NCBI RefSeq assembly: GCF_914271435.1
Contig: NZ_CAJZAI010000002.1
Location: 1-64,000, forward strand
DNA: 64,000 bases
Reading direction: 5' to 3'
Origin: Cupriavidus laharis
GTDB lineage: Bacteria; Pseudomonadota; Gammaproteobacteria; Burkholderiales; Burkholderiaceae
Shown: positions 52,206-60,922 of the stretch, piece by piece
Layout: every line of letters begins with the position of its first letter
Position numbering within the stretch: the first letter of the stretch is position 1
Notes under the pieces: generated by a model
What the model saw: the letters and a program-made list of their open reading frames with translations, nothing else
Databases searched by the model: none
What the model was told of the DNA's origin: nothing
Translations under genes and position numbers: made by a program

Positions 52206-53186
52206 TCATTCTGGCTGGATCCTGAAGGTCTTCACGATGCCGGCATTCCGATCGAAGTCGGCGCGCAGGTCGTGGCCGAGCTGGGAAAGGCCTTGTGGCT
52301 CCAGCGGCTCGAACCCAAGCGCCGAAATCCGCTCCTTCATGCCCGCTTTCGAGACGGCCTTGTAGACGGCCGCCTGAATCTTCTCGGTGAGGTCTGCCGG
52401 CAGCCTGGACGACACGAACACGCCGGTCCAGTTGCTGAAGTCAACCTCCGGAAAACCCTGTTCCGCGAACGTCGGCACCTGCGGCAGCATCGGTGACCGC
52501 TGCTTCGCTGCCACCGCATAGGCTTTCAGCTTGCCTGCCTTGAGATACGGCAGTGAAGTCACCATGCCGTCATACATCACGGCGATCTGCCCGCCCATCA
52601 CCTGCGTCAGTGCCGGCGGCGACCCCGGGAACGGAACGTTCTGGAGGTCCATGCCGGCCTTCTGGTTCATGATCATGCCGGCATACTGCGACGCCGTGCC
52701 CGGGCCATAGGTCGCGAAGCTCAGGGCACCCGGATGCGCCTTCACATAGCTGATCAGCCCCGGCAGGTCCTTCGCCGGCAGGCTGGGCGCACCGACGAGC
52801 AGCAGCGTTGACCTGGCCACGGCCGCAACCGGCTTTACGTCCTTCATCGGATCGTAGGGCACCTTCATTACGTGCGGGATCTCCGCAAACACGTTGGTCG
52901 CCGACACCAGGATGGTCTGCCCGTCGGGCGGCGCCGCCAGCATTGCGCCGACGGCGATGGCGCCCCCAGCTCCTGGCTTGTTGTCGACGATCACCGGTCG
53001 TCCCAGGTCTGCCGTGAGCTGTTCGGACAGCATGCGGGCCATCACATCCATCGTGCCGCCGGCAGGCGCGGGCACCAGCACCCGCACCGGCTTGTCGGTC
53101 CACGCCATGGCGGCAGGCATCGCAAGCGCCAGGATCGTCGCGGCGACGACGCGGCGCATGCGCAGGAAGGCAGGTCTATTCGACAT
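52206..53186 (-). CDS. Bug/TctC-family periplasmic binding protein (copy A)
   Basis: A 326-residue exported protein; signal peptide then WTDKPVRVLVPAPAGGTMDV, VIVDNKPGAGGAIAVGAM and VPFPGSPPALTQVMGGQIAV, all diagnostic of Bug proteins. By eye it is strikingly similar along its whole length to the Bug protein at 62234-63214 (same length, same WTDKPVR opening, same NKPGAGG box), so the two are recent paralogues serving two neighbouring gene sets. CGGAGACTAGAG precedes the ATG at 53186; the frame to 53255 is rejected. The bound acid is probably the substrate of the adjacent dioxygenase/BKACE set. Confidence 0.9.
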   Translation of the reverse strand: MSNRPAFLRMRRVVAATILALAMPAAMAWTDKPVRVLVPAPAGGTMDVMARMLSEQLTADLGRPVIVDNKPGAGGAIAVGAMLAAPPDGQTILVSATNVFAEIPHVMKVPYDPMKDVKPVAAVARSTLLLVGAPSLPAKDLPGLISYVKAHPGALSFATYGPGTASQYAGMIMNQKAGMDLQNVPFPGSPPALTQVMGGQIAVMYDGMVTSLPYLKAGKLKAYAVAAKQRSPMLPQVPTFAEQGFPEVDFSNWTGVFVSSRLPADLTEKIQAAVYKAVSKAGMKERISALGFEPLEPQGLSQLGHDLRADFDRNAGIVKTFRIQPE

Positions 53187-53333
53187 CTCTAGTCTCCGCT
53201 TTGGAACTTCTGGCAATGTGCACTTGCCTTGTTGGAAGCAGCTGCCGTCCGGCAACCTGGACAGGCCAGGTGAGCGAAACGGCTGCCCGGTGGATTGCGA
53301 AACTGCCGCAATCGCCTGAAAAGTAGCCTCGCC

Positions 53334-54305
53334 TTACGGCACCAGTACCGTTGCGCCGCTCGTCTGCCTGTTCTCCAGGGCGCGATGGGCCTGCGCGGCG
53401 TCTTCCAGCGCGAACGACTGCTTCGGCTCGCTGGTGATCTTTCCAGCCATCACCATGTCGAACACCTCGTTGGCCATGGCAAGCATGTGCGAGCGCGGCG
53501 TGGCGTAGTGCACCATGGCCGGACGCGTGACCCAGAGCGAGCCCTTCGCCGCTAGCGTGCGGCTGTCGATCTCGACGGGACCCGAAGTCGTGCCGTTGCT
53601 GACCAGCGTGCCGCGCACCTGCAGGCAGGACAGCGAGGCATCCAGCGTGGACTTGCCGACCGAATCGAACACCACCGGGACCTTCTTGCCGTCGGTGATC
53701 TCCATCACGCGGTCAACGATGTTCTCGCGCGAGGTGACGATCACGTGCGAGCAGCCGTTGGCCCTGGCAAGCTCCGCCTTCTCGTCGGTGCTGACCGTGC
53801 CGATCATGTTCACGCCGAGCGCGCGTGCCCACTGGCAGGCGATCAGGCCCACGCCGCCGGCCGCGGCGTGATAGAGGATGGTCTCGCCGCCCTTGAGCGG
53901 GTAGACCTGGCGGAACAGGTACTGCGCCGTCATGCCCTTCATGATGAGCGTGGAGGCGGTGCGGTCCGAGACACCGTCCGGCAGTGGAATCAGCCACTCG
54001 GCAGGCATGACGCGCACGTCCGAGTAGGCGCCCTGCGGGCCGAGCAGGTAGCCCACGCGGTCGCCCACGCGGATGTCGGTGACGCCGGGGCCCACGGCCT
54101 CGACCACGCCCACGGCGTCAGAGCCCAGGCCGTTGGGCAGGTCCAGCGGATAGTGGCCGGTGCGGAAATAGATGTCGATGAAGTTGACGGCGATGTACGT
54201 GTGCCTCACGCGCGCCTGGCCGGGGCCAGGATCGCCGACCTCCACGGACTCGAACTTGAGGACATCAGCGCTGCCCGTCTCGTAAAACCGAATTGCCTTT
54301 GCCAT
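53334..54305 (-). CDS. Quinone oxidoreductase (NADPH, zeta-crystallin type)
   Basis: A 323-residue medium-chain dehydrogenase without zinc ligands. The N-terminal part carries HTYIAVNFIDIYFRTGHYP, and the Rossmann part has ILYHAAAGGVGLIACQWARA, as in zeta-crystallin/QOR1 enzymes. It should reduce quinones or other enones with NADPH. AGGAGACAAGTC precedes the ATG at 54305; the longer frame to 54581 is a shadow. It lies in the block with the SDR and BKACE genes, 147 bases upstream of the Bug gene, and may reduce an unsaturated pathway intermediate (inference). Confidence 0.9.
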   Translation of the reverse strand: MAKAIRFYETGSADVLKFESVEVGDPGPGQARVRHTYIAVNFIDIYFRTGHYPLDLPNGLGSDAVGVVEAVGPGVTDIRVGDRVGYLLGPQGAYSDVRVMPAEWLIPLPDGVSDRTASTLIMKGMTAQYLFRQVYPLKGGETILYHAAAGGVGLIACQWARALGVNMIGTVSTDEKAELARANGCSHVIVTSRENIVDRVMEITDGKKVPVVFDSVGKSTLDASLSCLQVRGTLVSNGTTSGPVEIDSRTLAAKGSLWVTRPAMVHYATPRSHMLAMANEVFDMVMAGKITSEPKQSFALEDAAQAHRALENRQTSGATVLVP

Positions 54306-54369
54306 GACTTGTCTCCTGAAACACTGTATGCATTGCGTCTGAGCGCACTTGGTGCCGGCGTGCCGGCGA

Positions 54370-55116
54370 CTACATGGCTGTCTTGCCGCCATTGACTGCG
54401 AGAATCTGACCTGTGATGTACCTGGAACGCGCGGAGGCCAGGAACACGATGGCGTCGGCGACCTCCTCCGGGGTCCCGATGCGGCCCGCCGGGATACTCG
54501 CGGCAACTGCCGCAACCTTTTCAGCGCCTCCCGCAATGCGGTCCAGCATTCCGGTCTCGATCGGGCCAGGCGCAACCGCATTCACCCGCACATTGGATCT
54601 GGCCGCATCGAGTGCCGCAGCCTTGGTCAGGCCCTCGATCGCGTGCTTGCTGGCCACGTACATCGGATTCTGTGCATTGCCGCGGCTTCCCATCGTCGAG
54701 GAGAGATTGATCACAACGCCCTCCTTCTGCTCCAGCATGACGCGCAACTCGTGCTTCATGCTCAGGAACGTCCCAAGGACATTGGCGTCGAAGGTCGCTG
54801 CATAGGATTCAACGGTCTGGTCAACGATCGACCCTGGCGTGCCTTCAGTCCCTGCACTGTTCACCGCGACATCGAGCCGTCCAAAGCGGGTGACCGTGTG
54901 CTCGACGAGTTGACGGACCTGCTCCTCATGAACGACATCAGCGGCCACGAACTCGGCCTCGGCACCCAGTTCCCGCAGTTGAGACACCAGTGCAGCGCCT
55001 GCAGCGGCATTGCGGCCGGAGCAAACCAGCCGTGCCCCATCACGGCCAAATGCCAGCGCGGTGGCGCGGCCAATTCCAGATGTGGCGCCTGTAACAAGAA
55101 CGACGGTATGGGTCAT
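54370..55116 (-). CDS. SDR family oxidoreductase
   Basis: A 248-residue classical SDR. VVLVTGATSGIGRATALAFG binds NAD(P), SAGTEGTPG and INLSSTMGSRGN follow, and the catalytic pair is in MYVASKHAIEGL (Tyr-x-x-x-Lys). The end YITGQILAVNGGKTAM is typical. It probably oxidises a secondary alcohol to the ketone, for example a 3-hydroxy acid to the beta-keto acid used by the neighbouring BKACE enzymes. It lies 64 bases upstream of the quinone oxidoreductase and about 107 bases after BKACE 1 on the same strand. Confidence 0.9.
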   Translation of the reverse strand: MTHTVVLVTGATSGIGRATALAFGRDGARLVCSGRNAAAGAALVSQLRELGAEAEFVAADVVHEEQVRQLVEHTVTRFGRLDVAVNSAGTEGTPGSIVDQTVESYAATFDANVLGTFLSMKHELRVMLEQKEGVVINLSSTMGSRGNAQNPMYVASKHAIEGLTKAAALDAARSNVRVNAVAPGPIETGMLDRIAGGAEKVAAVAASIPAGRIGTPEEVADAIVFLASARSRYITGQILAVNGGKTAM

Positions 55117-55223
55117 AAAACTTCCTTATGAGAATCAGGACAGAAAAAATCGATCCGGTGGCAGCGCTTCAGGCTGGAGCCCACACGACAACCGGACCGA
55201 TTTCCTGGCTACGCCGTGCCGGC

Positions 55224-56282
55224 TCAGGCTGCGTTGCGCAGCGGCACGTTCTTGACACCAGGCTTGCGGTTCGGGGTCATGCCGTTGGCGGCCAGGGTTT
55301 CATCGACATCGTTGTACCAGGTGCCGATGCGGTAAATTTCCCGCGCCTCCTTGCCATTGGCGATTTCGCGGCCAAGTTCGTTGGCGATACGCACGGTCTG
55401 CTGAATCTGCTGCACCGAGGTGAAGCGATTGCCGTGCTGATCGATCAGGGTATCCTCAATGCCGCAGCGCACGTGCATACCCATTGCCAGCGCCATCGTG
55501 TTCCACGGCAGTACGTTCTTGAACAACGACTCTGAGGTGATGGTGCAGCCATCCGGTGCACGCTGGATGAAGTCGAACAGGTTGTACGGATGCGGTCCAT
55601 GGTGGCCGCCACCGATGCCGATGCAGGTCAGGTTCAGTGGCCCTTTGTAGAGGCCCCTGCGCACCATGCGGTCCAGCGTTTCGAGCGCATGCATGCCGAC
55701 CAACTGAAAGTGCGGCTGGATGCCGGCTTCCTGCAGGCGGCGCAGGTGCTCTTCCGCCCAGGCCGGGCCGGCCGGAACAATCATTTCACGGTACGCGTCG
55801 TAGACGGCCGGGTTGGCCATGTGCGTGCTCTCGTAGAATTCCGGGTAGATCAACTCCATGATGTTCATCTGGATGGTGTTGAGGGCTACCGTCACCTGGT
55901 CCGGCTTGGGGTCGAGGTCCGCGAGCGCGTGACGCGTGTCATCATCCAGCCACTTCGCGGCCTGGCCTTCATCCTCCGGTGCGAACGAGATCGAGCCGCC
56001 GACCTGGATGATCATGTCCGGCACCGCCTTGCGCACGCCGGCGATCAATTCGTTGAACATGGACAGGCGCTTGGAACCCTTGCCATCCGGTTCACGCACG
56101 TGCAGGTGCAGCACGCTGGCGCCGGCCTCATAGCAATCCACCGCCTTCTGGATTTGCTCTTCCATGGTCACAGGGATGTCTTCCGGGAAATCTTCCGGCA
56201 TCCACTCCGGGCCGTACGGGGCCACGGTGATTACCACCCTGTCCATGTTCTCCGGGTGCAGCGAATCATCCAGGAATTGCAT
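55224..56282 (-). CDS. BKACE family enzyme 1 (beta-keto acid cleavage, DUF849)
   Basis: A 352-residue member of the BKACE (DUF849, Kce-like) family. The metal-binding His-x-His lies in ASVLHLHVREPDGKG. MIIQVGGSISFAPEDE and NTIQMNIMELIYPEFYEST follow, and CIGIGGGHHGPHPYNLFDF lies near the C-terminal half. Family enzymes cleave a beta-keto acid with acetyl-CoA into acetoacetate and a CoA ester. This one has an extended N-terminus (residues 1-25) and an unusual replacement of the usual NLTTGG text by IIQVGGS. It is a distant paralogue of the enzyme encoded 134 bases upstream. Confidence 0.88.
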   Translation of the reverse strand: MQFLDDSLHPENMDRVVITVAPYGPEWMPEDFPEDIPVTMEEQIQKAVDCYEAGASVLHLHVREPDGKGSKRLSMFNELIAGVRKAVPDMIIQVGGSISFAPEDEGQAAKWLDDDTRHALADLDPKPDQVTVALNTIQMNIMELIYPEFYESTHMANPAVYDAYREMIVPAGPAWAEEHLRRLQEAGIQPHFQLVGMHALETLDRMVRRGLYKGPLNLTCIGIGGGHHGPHPYNLFDFIQRAPDGCTITSESLFKNVLPWNTMALAMGMHVRCGIEDTLIDQHGNRFTSVQQIQQTVRIANELGREIANGKEAREIYRIGTWYNDVDETLAANGMTPNRKPGVKNVPLRNAA

Positions 56283-56415
56283 TTCTATCTCCTTGATAGG
56301 GAATTCAGCTCTCGGCGCCGCAACGAATTATTGAGGTCGAACCGGGCATCAATTGATTCAGGTGGTGTGTCGCAAAAGGACGCGCTCGTGGGTTAAGGGT
56401 CGTAAATTGAAGAGA

Positions 56416-57351
56416 TCAGAATGCAACAGCATTCCTGCCCTTCAACTGCAGCATGTCGCGCGTCTCATCCGGCGTGGCCACCTCCAGATTCAGGGATTTG
56501 AGGATCCCGACGATGCGCTTGACCTGGTCGGCGTTGCTGGCCGAAAGCCGGCCCGGACCATCCCAAAGCGAATCCTCCAGGCCCACGCGGACATTTCCAC
56601 CCATCGCAGCCGCCATGGAAGCGATCGGCATCTGGCTGCGGCCCGCGCCGAGCACGGACCAGTAGTAGTCCTTGCCAAACAGCCGTTCGGCGGTGCGGCG
56701 CATATGCATGACATCATCGGGATGCGTGCCGATGCCGCCGAGCAAGCCGAACACGGACTGAATGAAGAACGGCGGCTTGAGGATGCCCCGATCAATGAAA
56801 TGCGCCGCCGTGTAGAGATGGCTGGTGTCGTAGCATTCGATCTCGAAGCGAGTCCCGTTGCCGGCACACGATTCCAGGATGTAGCGAATTTCCTTGAACG
56901 TGTTGCGGAAGACGCGGTCTTCCGAGCCTTCGAGGTAAGGACGTTCCCAGTCGTACTTGAACTCCTTGTGCCTGCCGAGCATCGGGTACAAGCCGAAGTT
57001 CATCGACCCCATGTTCAGCGACGCGACTTCGGGCTTGAGTTGCAGCGCCGGTTGCAGTCGTTCCTCGACGAGCATGTTTGGGGCGCCGCCGGTGGTGAGG
57101 TTGATGATGACGTCGGTACGCGCGGCAATCTCCGGCAGGAATTCGCGGAACAGTGCGGGATCCTGCGACGGCTGGCCATTCTCCGGCTTGCGTGCGTGCA
57201 GATGGACGATCGAGGCGCCCGCTTGGGCCGCACCGATTGCCTCGCGGGCAATCTCTTCCGCAGTGATGGGCAGATAGGGGGACATCGTTGGCGTGTGAAT
57301 GCCGCCCGTTACGGCGCAGGTGACTATGACCTTGTTCTGAGGGGCTGCCAT
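56416..57351 (-). CDS. BKACE family enzyme 2 (beta-keto acid cleavage, DUF849)
   Basis: A 311-residue BKACE protein closer to the type member Kce. VTCAVTGGIHTPTMSPYLPI opens it, the metal His-x-His is in ASIVHLHARKPENGQ, and INLTTGGAP and SLNMGSMNFGLYPMLG are classical. A C-terminal GNVRVGLEDSLW with LKSLNLEVATPDETRDML is also standard. It should condense and cleave a beta-keto acid with acetyl-CoA, giving acetoacetate. It is the first gene of the minus-strand block, divergent from the AraC regulator (gap about 160 bases) that probably controls both BKACE genes. Confidence 0.92.
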   Translation of the reverse strand: MAAPQNKVIVTCAVTGGIHTPTMSPYLPITAEEIAREAIGAAQAGASIVHLHARKPENGQPSQDPALFREFLPEIAARTDVIINLTTGGAPNMLVEERLQPALQLKPEVASLNMGSMNFGLYPMLGRHKEFKYDWERPYLEGSEDRVFRNTFKEIRYILESCAGNGTRFEIECYDTSHLYTAAHFIDRGILKPPFFIQSVFGLLGGIGTHPDDVMHMRRTAERLFGKDYYWSVLGAGRSQMPIASMAAAMGGNVRVGLEDSLWDGPGRLSASNADQVKRIVGILKSLNLEVATPDETRDMLQLKGRNAVAF

Positions 57352-57513
57352 GGGGTTCCGTCTGTCGTCGAATTACGGGATCAGTCTAGTAATCCCAGGT
57401 CGACCGTTGCCTCTCTTTTCACGACATTCATGTCTCATTTCGTGACAGAATGTCGAGGCATTCGGGTTTCCACGGAGCGAACGAATCGGGCTATACCCGG
57501 TGAAGGAGAAGTA

Positions 57514-58524
57514 ATGAGCACATTGATTCGCACTGGCGTGCTGACCCACTATTTCAAGGTCGCGCAGCAATTGGGCCTTGAACCGCGGCCGTTGCTGCGC
57601 AAGCTGGGGTTGAGCAGCGAGAAGCTTGCGGACCCGGAACACTGGATTTCCGGAAGTGCTGCCGTGACCTTGCTGGAAGCCTCAGCACGACTCACGCAAT
57701 GCCCGACGTTCGGGCTGCGTATGGCCGACCTGTGGCAGCTGTCCGACCTCGGGGTCGTCAGCGTGTTGCTCACGCATCAGAAGACGCTGCGCGACGCGCT
57801 TGGAACCATGATTCAGTACCGGCACCTGATGAACGAGTTCCTGGTGATCCGTATCGAGGAGACTGGCAGGAAGGTCATCGTGCGGGAGGACGTCGTCGCG
57901 GATGAAGCCGGGCCGACCGTGCAGTCAGTCGAGCTGGCGCTGGGCACACTGACACGCATGTGCAGCACACTGATCGGCACGTCCTGGCATCCCCTCAGCG
58001 TCCATTTCACTCATGACGCTCCCGATGATCTGCGGCTGCACCGCCGCATCTTCGGAGGGAAGCTGGAGTTTGCAAGCGCCTTCAATGGCTTGATCTGCCG
58101 CGCTGCCGACCTGGACTTGCCCAACCCGATTGCCGACCCCGTCATGGCACGCCATGCGCAACGCCTGCTTGCAGGCCTGCCGGGAGCCAACGAGCCGTCG
58201 ATTGTGCTCGAGGTCCGCAAGGCCATCTATCTGATGCTTCCGGCACGGCGCGCGACGATCGAGCAGGTTGCTCAGGGCCTGGGGATGAACGTGCGTACAC
58301 TACAGCGCCAACTCGAAGGCGCTGGAAAGGTCTTCTCGGACATGGTCAATGGCGTACGGCGCGATCTCGTTACCCACTATATGGACAACAGAAGTCACTC
58401 GCTTGGACGCATTGCCGAATCGCTTGGCTACTCCGCTTATGGCTCGTTCGTCCGTTGGTTCACGGCGCAGTTCGGCATGACGCCGACGCAGTGGCGCAGC
58501 ACCAAGCCAGCAAATATAAGGTAA
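57514..58524 (+). CDS. AraC family transcriptional regulator
   Basis: A 336-residue regulator with an N-terminal arabinose-binding-like domain of the OruR/ArgR-type (about 10-200; LRKLGLSSEKLADPEHWISG) and a C-terminal AraC HTH pair (about 235-335; IEQVAQGLGMNVRTLQRQL, ending FGMTPTQWR). It is divergent from the BKACE block and so is its likely activator. AAGGAGAAGTA precedes the start at 57514. A 723-codon frame that opens at 56353 and includes this gene also covers BKACE 2 in antisense; its upstream part is a shadow. Confidence 0.9.
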   Translation: MSTLIRTGVLTHYFKVAQQLGLEPRPLLRKLGLSSEKLADPEHWISGSAAVTLLEASARLTQCPTFGLRMADLWQLSDLGVVSVLLTHQKTLRDALGTMIQYRHLMNEFLVIRIEETGRKVIVREDVVADEAGPTVQSVELALGTLTRMCSTLIGTSWHPLSVHFTHDAPDDLRLHRRIFGGKLEFASAFNGLICRAADLDLPNPIADPVMARHAQRLLAGLPGANEPSIVLEVRKAIYLMLPARRATIEQVAQGLGMNVRTLQRQLEGAGKVFSDMVNGVRRDLVTHYMDNRSHSLGRIAESLGYSAYGSFVRWFTAQFGMTPTQWRSTKPANIR

Positions 58525-58734
58525 GCCGCGCCGCCTCTTTTCTGCAATGGATAGCAAGCTTCGGACATGCGATCTGACTCGGTTGCTCGGGCCGTATCTG
58601 CCATCCGCTATCGATGGATTCGGCCACTCAAGCGGCTGCTGTTATCAAAAAGGAGACTTCCACGGAAATCCGGCATGGCGACGCTCGACCGCCAGCAAGC
58701 TCGCAATGTGCCATCCCCTCAGCGAGGCGAGGCA

Positions 58735-59433
58735 CTACGAACCTTTCCTCGGGCGGCGCTTAAGCTGCTCGCGCGGGATCTCGATTCGCCCGCGCGACAG
58801 GGCAATGGCTCCCGTTGCTTCGAGCCGGTTCAATTCGAGACCTACGCGATAGCGTGATCCACCGACCGATCTCGCAAGATCCGCCTGTGTCACCTCGACA
58901 CAAACTGTGGCAGTGCCGTTCTGCCGGGACTGCATCGCCAGTTGAACCAAGCGAGCCCACACCTTGTCCGCCAGGGACTCGAAGGCCTGCGTTCCGAACA
59001 TTTCCAGCACGTTGTTCAGCCTGCTGCTAAGCAGCATGGTGATGGCCAATGCTGTCGTCGAATCGCGCCCGATATGCTCGAGGAGTCGCTCCCGTTGAAT
59101 GTGCAGGACTTCGCTCTGGCAATTGGCGACGATGTTGAAGTTGAATGGCTGGTTGGCGATCACGGGAGCCAATGCGCCAACCATGCCGGGTTCGAGCCAG
59201 GCCAGGATGTTCTCGTTGCCGGCCGAGTCACTATTCGAGATGCGCAAAAGTCCTTTCTGCACGGCGAGGATCGATTCGGGATGATCACCCGCCCAATGCA
59301 GGACCTGGCCCCGCCTCCATTGCCGCAGGACTCCGATTTCGCGCAAAGCGCGAAGGGAATGCTCGGGCAAGACCTCCAGGCTGTTGATATTTGGCGACGA
59401 GCGCGTGGAAAGCGGCCTGGCGGGTACTTTCAT
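58735..59433 (-). CDS. Crp/Fnr family transcriptional regulator
   Basis: A 232-residue regulator with a cyclic-nucleotide-binding-like beta barrel (about 20-140; VQKGLLRISNSDSAGNENIL) and a C-terminal winged HTH (about 155-225; VTQADLARSVGGSRYRVGLE, then LEATGAIALSRGRIEI). It has no FNR-type cysteine cluster at its N-terminus and lacks the classic cAMP contact pattern, so the signal is unknown. It is divergent from the MBL-DUF1254-Bug-ADH set by about 160 bases and should control it. Confidence 0.88.
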   Translation of the reverse strand: MKVPARPLSTRSSPNINSLEVLPEHSLRALREIGVLRQWRRGQVLHWAGDHPESILAVQKGLLRISNSDSAGNENILAWLEPGMVGALAPVIANQPFNFNIVANCQSEVLHIQRERLLEHIGRDSTTALAITMLLSSRLNNVLEMFGTQAFESLADKVWARLVQLAMQSRQNGTATVCVEVTQADLARSVGGSRYRVGLELNRLEATGAIALSRGRIEIPREQLKRRPRKGS

Positions 59434-59593
59434 GTCCGGCTCCGTCTAGGGGAAGGTACCAGGGTGATTTGCCACCCAGGTGGCATTTCTCACATGATAC
59501 CTCGGCTAGATTCGGCCTCATCCCATCGCCAGGAAGCGCAACCGCGCAACCTGTGTGAGGACTCAAGCCACCGGACTAGCCTGGACACGCAAG

Positions 59594-60922
59594 ATGACCG
59601 AGACTGATTTTCTTTCCCTCGCGGAGCAATACTGGCACGGCCAGGTCGATCTGCTCGAGACAGACCATCCTGTTACCGGGACATATCCCGGTGCCCAGGA
59701 GCTTGCACCCGGTCTCCTCTATTTCAAGGGCGTGGCGGCGATTACCGTGATCGATACCGGTGCGGGACTCATCATGCTGGATGCCGGTACCCGTAGCGAC
59801 ATGGATCGTGTGTACGAAACAGTCCGCCAGTGGCGCCCGCATACGCCGCTGGTTGCCGCCGTATTCTCCCAGCACCATCTCGACCACATCTGGGCCACGC
59901 GCCGCTTTGACGAAGAAGCAGCGCGACAGGGGTGGGCCGCACCCGTCGTATATGCACACACGCTGTTGCCCCAGCATCTGGACCGATACCGGAAAACGGC
60001 AGGCTGGATCGACGCCGTCAAGGCGCGGCAGTTCAGCCGCCAGCTCGGTCCGGCAAAGGGTCCCACGGACTTTCGCTATCCGGACGTGACGTTCGACCGG
60101 GCGCTCACGTTGAGAGTCGGAGACCTGACGTTCGAACTGCGGCACGCCCGGGGCGAAACGGACGATCATGTCTGGGTGTGGGTGCCGGAACGCCGCTGGC
60201 TGTTCCCTGGAGACCTGTTCATCTGGGCTGTTCCCAATGCAGGCAATCCTCAGAAGGTCCAGCGTTATTGCGAAGAGTGGGCAACTGCCTTGCGCGAAAT
60301 GTCGGGGTGCCAGCCCGAGGTGATGATTTGCGGCCACGGCATGCCGATCTTCGGCGCGACGCGGGTCAGCGAGGCGCTGCTCGACACGGCCGAGTACCTG
60401 GAGTCGATTGAACGGCAGACGCTCACCCTGATGAACCGGGGCCTGCCGCTGGACGACGTCATCCATCGCGTCTCGCCGCCGGCGCACCTCGCAGGCAAGC
60501 CTTACCTGCAGCCCATCTACGACCACCCCCAGTTCCTCGTGCGGAATGTCTGGCGCCGCTACGGCGGATGGTGGGATGGCGAGCCTGACAACTTGCTCCC
60601 CGCGCCCCGGGTCCAGCAAGCCTGTGAATGGATTGCGCTGTCAGGCGGCGTGGCCAGGGTGCTTGAGCGCGTTGCTGAACTCGAAGCCGAGGGCGATCTC
60701 CGGATGGCGTGTCATCTGGTGGAGTTGACCATCCTGGCGGAGCCCGGATCTGAGGCTGCCCACCGGGTCCGTGCAAGGGTCTACGCCGCACGTTCGGGCA
60801 ATGAAGCCGCGACCATGACGCGGGGCATCTTCAACCATGTCGCCAGATCCAGCCACGAACGGCAGCGCGATCTCCTGATCGGGGAACATTCGGACGCCGT
60901 GCCTCGCAAGGAGATGCCGTGA
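59594..60922 (+). CDS. MBL-fold hydrolase (alkylsulfatase-like)
   Basis: A 442-residue metallo-beta-lactamase-fold enzyme. The metal motif reads SQHHLDHIW, so the first His of the usual T-H-x-H-x-D-H is Gln (Q93), with His95, Asp97 and His98 kept. Further ligand-like stretches are HARGETDDHVWVW and LFPGDLF. The C-terminal region (LLDTAEYLESIERQTLTLMN, then ELEAEGDLRMACHLVELTIL) resembles the helical domain of SdsA1-type alkylsulfatases, which hydrolyse primary or secondary alkyl sulfates. The ATG at 59594 is preferred to an in-frame start at 59555. Its stop overlaps the next start (GTGA). Confidence 0.8.
   Translation: MTETDFLSLAEQYWHGQVDLLETDHPVTGTYPGAQELAPGLLYFKGVAAITVIDTGAGLIMLDAGTRSDMDRVYETVRQWRPHTPLVAAVFSQHHLDHIWATRRFDEEAARQGWAAPVVYAHTLLPQHLDRYRKTAGWIDAVKARQFSRQLGPAKGPTDFRYPDVTFDRALTLRVGDLTFELRHARGETDDHVWVWVPERRWLFPGDLFIWAVPNAGNPQKVQRYCEEWATALREMSGCQPEVMICGHGMPIFGATRVSEALLDTAEYLESIERQTLTLMNRGLPLDDVIHRVSPPAHLAGKPYLQPIYDHPQFLVRNVWRRYGGWWDGEPDNLLPAPRVQQACEWIALSGGVARVLERVAELEAEGDLRMACHLVELTILAEPGSEAAHRVRARVYAARSGNEAATMTRGIFNHVARSSHERQRDLLIGEHSDAVPRKEMP

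Noticed and set aside
56353..58524. A 723-codon plus-strand frame
   Set aside because: Its upstream part is antisense to the clear BKACE 2 gene. Only the part from 57514, with its own Shine-Dalgarno and AraC domains, is a gene.
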